A stretch of 13,373 bases of DNA from CAYJAD01 sp964372165 (GTDB lineage: Bacteria; Desulfobacterota; Desulfovibrionia; Desulfovibrionales; Desulfovibrionaceae), in NCBI GenBank assembly GCA_964372165.1, contig CAYJPT010000058.1, positions 1 to 13,373 of the forward strand, in the 5' to 3' direction. Below the pieces are notes generated by a model. It made no database searches and was not told the DNA's origin. It saw only the letters and a list, made by a program, of their open reading frames with translations. The position numbers were made by a program, and so were the translations under genes. Shown piece after piece: positions 7,389 through 13,373 of this stretch (its first letter is position 1; every line of letters begins with the position of its first letter).

Positions 7389-7823
7389 TTAGTATGGGAA
7401 ACTAAGTGGTTTGGGGTTTTGTGCCGTGTGTGGATGTGCCTCACCTGCATATACTTTCAGCTTCTTTAACATGGCACGACCTAAGCGATTCTTAGGTAAC
7501 ATACCCTTAACAGCATTCATAATGGCAAGTTCAGGCTTTTTTACAAGCACATCTTTAAGTACAGTGGTTTTAAGACCACCTACATAGCCAGAGTAACGAT
7601 AATATTTTTTATCATCAAGCTTGGTGCCGGTTACACGGATTTTTTCACAGTTAACTACAACAATAAAGTCACCATTATCCATGTGTGGAGCAAACTCAGG
7701 CTTGTGCTTACCACGCAAACGGTGGGCAATTTGTGAAGCCAAGCGCCCAAGGACTTGATCTTTGGCATCAACCACAAACCATTCGCGTTTGATGTCATTG
7801 GGTGTAGGACTAAAAGTTTTCAT
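7389..7823 (-). CDS. rplM: 50S ribosomal protein L13 (uL13)
   Basis: L13 is an early-binding protein of the large subunit. I place the start at the ATG 7821-7823 (144 residues, MKTFSPTPND), because GAGGAG (7833-7838) lies nine bases upstream and homologues begin there. The open frame runs a further 22 codons upstream to 7889, but that segment (MLDMLKFF...) overlaps the promoter region and is not L13-like. Motifs are WFVVDAKDQVLGRLAS (15-30), HMDNGDFIVVVN (47-58), a Tyr-rich turn YYRYSGYVGGLK (74-85) and GMLPKNRLGRAMLKKLKVYAGEAHPH (107-132 region). In E. coli L13 represses its own operon by binding its leader; whether that occurs here cannot be judged. Confidence 0.97.
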   Translation of the reverse strand: MKTFSPTPNDIKREWFVVDAKDQVLGRLASQIAHRLRGKHKPEFAPHMDNGDFIVVVNCEKIRVTGTKLDDKKYYRYSGYVGGLKTTVLKDVLVKKPELAIMNAVKGMLPKNRLGRAMLKKLKVYAGEAHPHTAQNPKPLSFPY

Positions 7824-7856
7824 ACTAAATAACTCCTCGTGCGTATCAAAAAAAGC

Positions 7857-7908
7857 TCCATAATCAAAAAATTTTAGCATGTCAAGCAAAAGACTTTTGC
7901 AGTTGACA
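7857..7908 (-). promoter_or_regulatory. rplM-rpsI promoter region with overlapping palindrome
   Basis: On the minus strand a perfect TTGACA (7880-7885) is followed after 17 bases by TATGGA (7857-7862), a half-matching -10. An alternative extended -10, TGCTAAAAT, lies within the spacer. The -35 is one end of a large interrupted palindrome: TGTCAA (7880-7885), GCAAAAG-A-CTTTTGC (7886-7900) and TTGACA (7903-7908). The palindrome could be an operator. The rest of the gap up to 8050 is AT-rich with long A/T runs and shows no terminator for the MATE gene. Confidence 0.45.
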
Positions 7909-8050
7909 AATAAGGAGCCATAGCCGAAGAAGATTACACAAAGTGTTGCACTATGCCAAGCATTTTTTTACTTTTTTTTTCACTCTGCAAGGCACTGATT
8001 TTACAATCTTATTGTGACAATCTCCAGTTAGCACCATAAAAAACTTTTCA

Positions 8051-9460
8051 TTAATTATGAATTTTATGCCGTATAAAAGCTGAACTTTGTTTTTGCAAAT
8101 GTAAAATACGTAGCATATAGCAAAATGCACTAAAGATAAGAGCAAAAATAAAGCTAAGCCAAAAACCTTGTGGCCCTTGAGCCGGACCAAGCCAATCAGT
8201 GCGACTAAGCACAATGCCTAAAGGAAAACCAATAATCCAATAAGCTACAAAACAGCATACAAATATAGCACGTGTATCATTATAGCCACGTAATATACCT
8301 ATGCCAACTATCTGTATTGAATCAATAATTTGAAATGCCATAGCATACAGTAATAAACTCATAGATATAGCTAACACTGCTACATCATTTGTGTAAATCA
8401 TAGCAATACTTTCTCTAAATAATAATACTGCCACTGAGCTTAATACAGCAAAAAACACACCTAAGGTTATGGCTGTCCATGCTATTAAACGTGCATGAAT
8501 TAACTGCCCTGCTCCCAAGCAATAACCTACACGAATAGTAGTTGTAAAACTTATTGAAAGCGGCAATATAAATAACATACTTGTTACATTTAAGGCTACT
8601 TGATGCCCTGCAACAGCAATGGTACCAAGAGGTGCAAGCACCAATGCCGATGCTGCAAACAGCGATATTTCAAAAAGCATGGCTAGTGCACCAGGCAGGC
8701 CAACTTTAAATACGCGCCATATGTCATTCCAAACCAAACGGCGCTCATTATTTTTTGTTACAAAAAGCGGTGCAAACAAATTGTGTACTTTAGTTTGCGC
8801 ATCACGCATAACAAAAAATATCATGCAAATAGCCATAAACCAAAAGCAAATAGCTGTTGCAATACCACAACCTACTGCCCCTAAAGCCGGAAAGCCAAAT
8901 TTCCCATATATTAAAACATAGTTTATAGGCACATTTAACAACAATGCCAGTATTGATATGATCATAGCCGGGCCGGTACGTGAAAAACCCTCTAAAAAAC
9001 TACGCACATTTACATAAAGAAATAAGCCAGGCAAACCCCATAGTATGGCTTGTAAATATCCCTTTGAAAGCCTTGACAAGTCAGGCTCTAGCCCAAAAAG
9101 GTCCATATTCATCGAGATTGCATAAAATATTAGCATTAAGGGCAGTGCTAATATTAATGAGCACCAAATGCCTTGGCGTAATATATGTGGAGTTTCATTA
9201 GCTTTACCTTCACCCACCAATTGCGCAGAAAATGGCGTTAGCACCAATAATATACCCACTCCAAAAAGTGATATGGGGTGCCAAACCGAACTTGATACCG
9301 CAACAGCAGCCATATCAACAGCGCTGGCTTGTCCGGTCATAACTGTATCCGCAAAAGTCATACCTGAGCTAGACAATTGAGCTATATAGACCGGTACTCC
9401 AAGCTTTAGAAGACGCTTTGCTTCATGAATGGAGAAAAATGATGAATAAAATCTGCGCAT
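8051..9460 (-). CDS. norM: MATE-family multidrug/cation antiporter, NorM type
   Basis: MATE transporters export organic cations, and sometimes metabolites, in exchange for sodium or protons across the inner membrane. The 469-residue protein has about twelve hydrophobic segments in two halves. It keeps the NorM-branch residues: D38 in FADTVMTG (first helix), E264 in MLFEISLFAA (helix 7) and D380 in QIIDSIQIVGIGILRGYNDTR. These correspond to the ion-coupling Asp/Glu/Asp set of Vibrio NorM. GPQGFW at 429-434 is also typical. The ATG follows the cobI stop by 5 bases with no clear ribosome binding site, so translation is probably coupled. This places an efflux protein at the end of the riboswitch-controlled btuCDF-cobI operon. 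Whether its substrate has anything to do with corrinoids is unknown. Confidence 0.92.
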   Translation of the reverse strand: MRRFYSSFFSIHEAKRLLKLGVPVYIAQLSSSGMTFADTVMTGQASAVDMAAVAVSSSVWHPISLFGVGILLVLTPFSAQLVGEGKANETPHILRQGIWCSLILALPLMLIFYAISMNMDLFGLEPDLSRLSKGYLQAILWGLPGLFLYVNVRSFLEGFSRTGPAMIISILALLLNVPINYVLIYGKFGFPALGAVGCGIATAICFWFMAICMIFFVMRDAQTKVHNLFAPLFVTKNNERRLVWNDIWRVFKVGLPGALAMLFEISLFAASALVLAPLGTIAVAGHQVALNVTSMLFILPLSISFTTTIRVGYCLGAGQLIHARLIAWTAITLGVFFAVLSSVAVLLFRESIAMIYTNDVAVLAISMSLLLYAMAFQIIDSIQIVGIGILRGYNDTRAIFVCCFVAYWIIGFPLGIVLSRTDWLGPAQGPQGFWLSFIFALIFSAFCYMLRILHLQKQSSAFIRHKIHN

Positions 9461-9465
9461 TATAA

Positions 9466-10164
9466 TTATTTTTTCGCTAATATAAGTGATAGGTATGGAG
9501 GTACATCCTCAACTTGATCCAAATGAGCATACACACGCTCACCCTTTTGCCCAATGTGTGAAGCCAAAAGAGTGTTTTGCATACGATTTGCATTTTGTAA
9601 AGCATCTTTAATAGCAGGAAAATTCTTATACGCTTTCAGTATTACGGTATTATCTGAAGATGCAAGCCCTTGTGCCAATTTATCTCCTCCATTAATTCCG
9701 GGTAAAATCAGCAAATTTTCATGCCCTTCACATAAAATTGTTTGAGTATGCGCCGCCGCCGCTTGAAATGACGTAATACCAGAAACAACTTCCACTTCAA
9801 TATCGGTTTTATATTCCTGTATGGTACGCAAAAGATAACCAAAAGTGCTATAAATTAGTGGATCACCAAGAGTAATAAATGCTGCGTCTTTACCATTTTC
9901 AAGTATATTTAATGTGTGCTTGGCCGCTTTATGCCAAGCTGCATGCAAAATTTCTTTATCATGCGTCATAGGAAATTCTAAATGCTCTATTTGTGCATTT
10001 TCATGCACATGCGGCATAGCAATTTCAAGTGCCGTTGAATAATTATTACGTGGTGAAGTTGCAGCTAATACCACTGGCACATTTGCCAAAATATTTATGG
10101 CCCTTAAAGTAAGTAAATCCGGTGCACCCGGGCCTACGCCCAAACCGTAAAGTTTTCCGTACAT
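9466..10164 (-). CDS. cobI: Precorrin-2 / cobalt-factor II C20-methyltransferase
   Basis: CobI/CbiL transfers a methyl group from S-adenosylmethionine to C-20 of precorrin-2 (aerobic route) or cobalt-factor II (anaerobic route) in corrin-ring synthesis. The 232-residue protein has the tetrapyrrole methylase motifs GLGVGPGAPDLLTLRA (7-22), FITLGDPLIYSTFGYL (96-111; the GDPLIYST string marks the C20 enzyme) and VVSGITSFQAAAA (126-138). Length is normal. It starts one base after the btuF stop and ends 5 bases before the MATE gene. If the host is an anaerobe as inferred, the cobalt-containing substrate (CbiL type) is more likely. No other cobalamin synthesis gene is in the window, so the rest of the pathway must be elsewhere or absent. 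Confidence 0.93.
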   Translation of the reverse strand: MYGKLYGLGVGPGAPDLLTLRAINILANVPVVLAATSPRNNYSTALEIAMPHVHENAQIEHLEFPMTHDKEILHAAWHKAAKHTLNILENGKDAAFITLGDPLIYSTFGYLLRTIQEYKTDIEVEVVSGITSFQAAAAHTQTILCEGHENLLILPGINGGDKLAQGLASSDNTVILKAYKNFPAIKDALQNANRMQNTLLASHIGQKGERVYAHLDQVEDVPPYLSLILAKK

Positions 10165-10165
10165 A

Positions 10166-11185
10166 TTAATCCAACTCTATGTCAAAGTTAACTGTGGGGT
10201 GTAACCACCTAGCAAGTTTTTCTGCAGCATCAACGGCACGCGGCCCAGGACGAGCAAAAGATAATTGATCAACAACTAAAACTCGCCCATTTTTCACTGC
10301 CGGTAAAGTAGCATAATTTGGACGCTCTGCTAAAGGTTTTGGCTGCATGTTCATTGGACCTTGCTGAATAATATAAGCATCCGGTCTTTTATGAACTAGC
10401 TCTTCTTCATTTATACGAATAACTCTTCCAGATAAGTTAATAACATTACTACCACCTGCAATATGAATTATATCCGTCACAATTGAATTTGGCCCAGCCG
10501 CCAACAAATTGGGATAGCGCACTTCATAAAATACGCGCACCCTTTTTTTATCCATCAAAATACGTCTTAAGTCGCCAAGGCGATCTTCATAGTTTGCAAT
10601 AAGAGCTTGTGACAATTCTTCATGTCCAATAAGTTGCCCAAGCTTAGCTATCACCCTAAACATGTCGTCAAAGGTTTCCATATTAAACAATAATACAGGC
10701 AATCCATGTCTGCGCAAACCAATCCCTAAACTTTCTGCCTCTTCACGCCCCATAAATTGTATCACCACTTGAGGATTTAAGGACAAAATAAGCTCTATAT
10801 TAGGGCGCATATGTGTACCAACTACAGGCAAATCTTTTAACTCTTCAATACTAGCATCAGCTGCTGTGCGCCCAACCAGCAATTCTCTTTGCCCAAGTGC
10901 CAACATTAACTCACTAAATGCACCATAAAGAGCTAAGACACGTGTTGCAGGTTTTTCTAATATAAGCTCAAAACCAGTATCATCTATAATACTAATTTGC
11001 CCAGGCTTAAGTGTTGGCAAGGCTTCTTGTGTAGAGCTATCAGATGTTTGCTCCGTTTGCTGTGCAGCTAAGGCATATCCTAAAGGTATGGTGATATTAA
11101 CCAAACAAAGTAAGCAGAGGCAAAATGCCATTGTTTTATAAAGCATTTTTGCAATATCGTTGTTTATAAGTCTAAAAGTTTTCAT
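10166..11185 (-). CDS. btuF: Periplasmic corrinoid-binding protein, BtuF-like
   Basis: This is the substrate-binding protein of the ABC importer, delivering corrinoid to BtuC in the periplasm. I choose the ATG at 11185 (339 residues, MKTFRLINND), which overlaps the btuD stop as ATGA and follows a GAGGAG after only three bases. A TTG five codons upstream is also in frame but lacks a ribosome binding site. Residues 1-41 form a Sec signal peptide: basic start, hydrophobic run around 20-36, cleavage probably after ALA; there is no convincing lipobox. The fold entry 'IDDTGFELILEKPATRVLAL' (66-85) and later 'RPNIELILSLNPQVVI' are typical of the BtuF/FecB/FhuD family (Peripla_BP_2). Binding specificity for B12 rather than heme or siderophore is inferred from the riboswitch and cobI. 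Confidence 0.87.
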   Translation of the reverse strand: MKTFRLINNDIAKMLYKTMAFCLCLLCLVNITIPLGYALAAQQTEQTSDSSTQEALPTLKPGQISIIDDTGFELILEKPATRVLALYGAFSELMLALGQRELLVGRTAADASIEELKDLPVVGTHMRPNIELILSLNPQVVIQFMGREEAESLGIGLRRHGLPVLLFNMETFDDMFRVIAKLGQLIGHEELSQALIANYEDRLGDLRRILMDKKRVRVFYEVRYPNLLAAGPNSIVTDIIHIAGGSNVINLSGRVIRINEEELVHKRPDAYIIQQGPMNMQPKPLAERPNYATLPAVKNGRVLVVDQLSFARPGPRAVDAAEKLARWLHPTVNFDIELD

Positions 11186-11952
11186 TTTCTCCTCGGACAA
11201 GCTTGCAAAACATCTTGGCTTGGATGCTTAAAAACATCAATTTTGATACCATAAAGTTCTTGCAAATTTTGCTCTGTAAAAACTTGCTGTATATCCCCGT
11301 CAAAGCATATTTGTCCTTGCTTTAAGCCTATCAAGCGTGTTGCATACAAACCCGCTAGGTTCACATCATGCATAACGGTAACAATACAAGCCTTATTGTT
11401 TTTTTTCCTTTCCAGGATATCAAATATTTCTATCATCTTAGCTAAATCAAGTCCGGCAGATAATTCATCTAGCAATAAAATTGATGTGTCTTGCGCCAAA
11501 GCTCTAGCCAATAGTATGCCCTGCAACTCACCACCTGATAAGGTATGAACTTTTCTAAGCTTCAGATGTGCAGCACCAACTTCTTGCAAGGCTTTTTCAG
11601 CCACCATATAATCATGCTCAGAATATAAGCCTAACCAAGAAAGATGAGCATAACGCCCAAGCAATACCATATCCTGTACACTTATTTGCGGTAAAAAATT
11701 AAGACGTTGCGGAACAACCGCCATGTGGTGAGCTCTTATTCGTGTGCCAAGTGATTTGGCATCATGACCCATAATATGAATTTGCCCACTATTATAATTT
11801 GTAACCCCACTAAGCACATTTAAAAGTGTGCTTTTACCACTACCATTTGGACCTAAAATAGCTATAAATTCACCTGAATGAGCCGTGAAGTTAATATTTT
11901 TTAATATATTCTTTTCGGCATACCCTGCACTAATGTTTTCGCACTTTATCAA
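11182..11952 (-). CDS. btuD: Corrinoid/iron-complex ABC transporter ATPase, BtuD-like
   Basis: The 256-residue cytoplasmic ATPase powers import through BtuC. It shows Walker A GPNGSGKST (34-42), the Q-loop at Q82 in VVPQRL, signature LSGGE (138-142), Walker B ILLLDE (158-163) and the switch histidine H195 in VMHDVN. The residue after the catalytic glutamate is Leu instead of the usual Pro (DELSAGLD); this is uncommon but leaves the catalytic residues intact. The start codon is TTG at 11950-11952, overlapping the btuC stop as TTGA; AAAGGA lies about eight bases upstream and the next in-frame ATG would delete Walker A, so TTG is very probably real. The stop overlaps the btuF ATG. Specificity again rests on the operon and riboswitch. 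Confidence 0.92.
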   Translation of the reverse strand: MIKCENISAGYAEKNILKNINFTAHSGEFIAILGPNGSGKSTLLNVLSGVTNYNSGQIHIMGHDAKSLGTRIRAHHMAVVPQRLNFLPQISVQDMVLLGRYAHLSWLGLYSEHDYMVAEKALQEVGAAHLKLRKVHTLSGGELQGILLARALAQDTSILLLDELSAGLDLAKMIEIFDILERKKNNKACIVTVMHDVNLAGLYATRLIGLKQGQICFDGDIQQVFTEQNLQELYGIKIDVFKHPSQDVLQACPRRK

Positions 11953-13037
11953 AGAGCACGTCCTTTATTTTGCACTAAAAATGCAAAAAAAGGCCCGCCA
12001 ATAAGTGCTGTTACCACACCAACAGGTAGCTCTTGTCCGCCTGACAAAATGCTACGTGCAACAACATCAGCAAATACCAGTAATATACCGCCCATAAACC
12101 ACGCCGCTACTAATAGTGGACCATGGTTAGACCCCATGCACAAGCGTAAAATATGTGGTACAACTAAACCCACAAAGGCAATTATACCAGACACAGCCAC
12201 ACAGCCTGCTGTCATAATACTTGCAGCCATAAGCAAGGTAATGCGCACACGTGCAACATTTAAGCCCATTTGCATGGCTTGTTTTTGCCCAAGATTAAGC
12301 ACATCAAGCTCACGCCAATACAGAGCCACAAGCACAATGCCTATCACTATGGGCACTGACAACAATGGCAAACTATCCCAAGTACGCCCTTGAAATGAGC
12401 CCATAATCCAAAATACTATGCTGGTTACGGATTCCTCATGCAAAGCCTTAACAAGTGCAACCACTGCACCTAAAAATGTGGCTACAGCAATACCTGCAAG
12501 GATAACGCTATGACGTTCAACATTACCAAATCCACCTACGCCACCACTGCTTCTACTAAGCCCTAGCGTTAAAAATAAGGCTAACAATGCCCCCAAAAAA
12601 GCAGCTATTGCAGTTAATCCACCAAAGTTATGTATCAAATTTGAACCTAAAATATATGTTAAACTTGCAGCCAACGGCGCATGCAAAGTCAAACTAATAC
12701 TTGCACCACATGCAGCACCTGCTGAAATACCTAAGGTAAAAGGGTCTGCCAAGGGATTTCGTAGCACCCCTTGCAAAGTTATACCAGCAACAGCTAAAGC
12801 ACCGCCACAAAGCAGAGCTAATACCACTCGTGCTAAGCGTATATCTCCAACTACCAATAACTTTGATGCATCAAGTCCAGCACTATCCACAAATCCTAGG
12901 TAGGCAAGCAATAAATGCACAACCTCATTAACACTTAAAGGCATGGGGCCAGCAAAGCAGGCAATGGGTATTACACAAAGCCAGAGCAGCAGCATAAAAA
13001 AAGCAAAAAGCCACGATTTTATTTTAGTCGTTGGCAT
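11949..13037 (-). CDS. btuC: Corrinoid ABC transporter permease, BtuC-like (FecCD family)
   Basis: BtuC forms the inner-membrane channel, working as a dimer with two BtuD. The 362-residue protein is strongly hydrophobic, with about ten membrane helices. It shows RLARVVLALLCGGALAVAG (67-85), then LQGVLRNPLADPFTLGISAG (88-107), a cytoplasmic coupling helix GQKQAMQMGLNVARVR (250-265), GIIAFVGLVVPHILR (284-298) and a C-terminal PVGVVTALIGGPFF (338-351), all hallmarks of the FecCD permeases. Length is slightly above the usual 320-350. The ribosome binding site is weak (GGGGT, five bases before the ATG) and sits directly after the U-run of the riboswitch terminator, so expression is set mainly by read-through there. 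It is the first gene of the operon. Confidence 0.93.
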   Translation of the reverse strand: MPTTKIKSWLFAFFMLLLWLCVIPIACFAGPMPLSVNEVVHLLLAYLGFVDSAGLDASKLLVVGDIRLARVVLALLCGGALAVAGITLQGVLRNPLADPFTLGISAGAACGASISLTLHAPLAASLTYILGSNLIHNFGGLTAIAAFLGALLALFLTLGLSRSSGGVGGFGNVERHSVILAGIAVATFLGAVVALVKALHEESVTSIVFWIMGSFQGRTWDSLPLLSVPIVIGIVLVALYWRELDVLNLGQKQAMQMGLNVARVRITLLMAASIMTAGCVAVSGIIAFVGLVVPHILRLCMGSNHGPLLVAAWFMGGILLVFADVVARSILSGGQELPVGVVTALIGGPFFAFLVQNKGRAL

Positions 13038-13047
13038 GCGTTACCCC

Positions 13048-13078
13048 AAAAAAAATCCCCCAAAAAAATTTTGAGGGA
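13048..13078 (-). terminator. Riboswitch-controlled intrinsic terminator before btuC
   Basis: On the minus strand, a 10-bp stem (13069-13078 with 13056-13065, one U-G pair, 3-base loop) is followed by a run of eight T (complement of 13048-13055). It lies 11 bases before the btuC ATG and after the cobalamin aptamer. Its 5' arm overlaps the antiterminator segment at 13076-13080, so this is the expression platform of a transcriptional OFF switch. Confidence 0.85.
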
Positions 13079-13107
13079 GGAAACGTTTACTTACCTCCAT
13101 AGCAAAA
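13069..13107 (-). promoter_or_regulatory. Predicted antiterminator of the cobalamin riboswitch
   Basis: On the minus strand GGAGG (13094-13098) can pair with CCTCC (13076-13080), and flanking CAAAA/TTTTG blocks (13103-13107 and 13069-13073, as read on +) extend the stem across a small internal loop. This takes up the 5' arm of the terminator. It also competes with a 6-bp hairpin (TAGCAA/TTGCTA, 13100-13118) whose loop contains CGGG. That loop could pair with the CCCG of the aptamer's conserved loop, like the L5-L13 kissing contact of known cobalamin riboswitches. Confidence 0.55.
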
Positions 13108-13143
13108 TCCCGTTGCTACAGGCCTTAATGCATAATAGCATTT

Positions 13144-13312
13144 ACCGAATATGGCTGGTCTTCCGGCTCAATCCCCTTGCCTTCGGTCTTCCCATTGCTA
13201 GTGACACACACGATAAAAATCGGGAAGACAAGGTTATGGATTTTACGGCGGCGGGTCCGCTCTTGCTTTACACAAGATTCCCAATTAAGCCCTAAGGGCA
13301 CCACATCATTTA
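13144..13312 (-). ncRNA. Cobalamin riboswitch aptamer
   Basis: Read on the minus strand, the leader contains the conserved blocks of the adenosylcobalamin-type aptamer in order: GGTGCCC (13296-13302), GGGAA with a short stem TCTTG-TGTAAAG-CAAGA, GCGGACCCGCC followed by GCCGTAA, the GTCACT...GGGAAG segment, and the B12 box GAGCCGGAAGACCAGCC (13153-13169). The canonical ACTGTA next to CCCGCC is changed to GCCGTA, a small deviation. Binding of cobalamin should stabilise the terminator at 13048-13078 and turn off btuCDF-cobI-norM. Edges are approximate, as P1 pairing was judged by eye. Confidence 0.92.
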
Positions 13313-13318
13313 TTAAAC

Positions 13319-13345
13319 TTATTAAGGAAACGCTGATTAAATCAA
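13319..13345 (-). promoter_or_regulatory. Weak candidate promoter of the btu operon
   Basis: On the minus strand TTGATT (13340-13345) and TAATAA (13319-13324) are 15 bases apart, shorter than ideal. Transcription would begin near 13311, right at the aptamer's 5' edge, which is where it is needed. A TTGACT further up has no matching -10. The call rests mostly on position. Confidence 0.3.
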
Positions 13346-13373
13346 CAAGTCAAAAAACATATTGTGCGTTTCC
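13326..13373. repeat. 48-base inverted-repeat unit at the window's right edge
   Basis: Perfect 8-bp inverted ends GGAAACGC (13326-13333) and GCGTTTCC (13366-13373) enclose 32 AT-rich bases. It overlaps the candidate btu promoter. It could be a large hairpin, an operator, or the terminal repeat of a mobile element continuing outside the window. No transposase sequence is visible here. Confidence 0.4.

Noticed and set aside
7824..7889. Extended 166-residue start for L13
   Set aside because: The extra 22 residues overlap the promoter region and are not L13-like; the ATG at 7823 has GAGGAG at a good distance and gives the usual start.
8004..8016. ACAATCTTATTGT hairpin as terminator of the MATE gene
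   Set aside because: The stem is five A/T-rich pairs with no following T run on the minus strand.
7951..8214. 87-residue minus-strand frame downstream of and overlapping the MATE gene end
   Set aside because: Most of it lies inside the MATE gene in another frame, has no ribosome binding site and ends in a lysine-rich translation of an A-tract.
11186..11200. TTG start for btuF five codons upstream
   Set aside because: It has no ribosome binding site, and the ATG at 11185 overlaps the btuD stop in the ATGA manner typical of coupled genes.
12049..12393. 114-residue plus-strand frame inside btuC
   Set aside because: It is the antisense of a well-conserved permease, without homology-like features or a ribosome binding site.

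Overview
The window reads as an AT-rich, Gram-negative, probably anaerobic bacterium of the Desulfovibrionaceae type (Desulfovibrio, Bilophila, Lawsonia or Mailhella relatives). This is an inference from gene content: a polyphosphate kinase / HD protein / exopolyphosphatase cluster, a long stand-alone YcaO protein, rplM-rpsI, and a B12 uptake operon carrying a C20-methyltransferase gene. No 16S or other phylogenetic marker was compared. No gene here looks foreign to its neighbours.

Layout. Bases 1-66 are the last 21 codons of a gene that looks like a sensor histidine kinase, followed by a very strong hairpin terminator (about 113-166). A 538-base gap then holds an imperfect inverted repeat (318-417) and a good sigma-70 type promoter (446-474). 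From 605 to 5038 the + strand carries a tight three-gene unit: ppk1, a small HD-domain protein that resembles the C-terminal domain of exopolyphosphatase, and ppx/gppA. It meets the minus-strand ycaO gene (5052-6761) tail to tail with only 13 bases between them and no visible terminator.

Everything from 5052 to the right end is on the minus strand. Read in the direction of transcription (right to left), a cobalamin riboswitch (about 13144-13312) with a terminator/antiterminator platform (13048-13107) precedes btuC, btuD, btuF, cobI/cbiL and a NorM-type MATE transporter. These five genes overlap or nearly touch and probably form one operon. Next come rplM-rpsI with their own promoter region and a strong terminator (6877-6917), and finally ycaO, which has a clear AGGAGG ribosome binding site and a dyad upstream of its -10.

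Function. The + strand unit makes polyphosphate and breaks it down, with a possible HD-domain accessory. The riboswitch operon imports corrinoids across the inner membrane and includes one step of corrin-ring methylation. When B12 is plentiful the riboswitch should stop transcription before btuC. Most genes are familiar. The less understood items are the YcaO protein without a recognisable partner, the free-standing HD protein, the MATE gene inside a B12 operon, and several unexplained inverted repeats in intergenic DNA.
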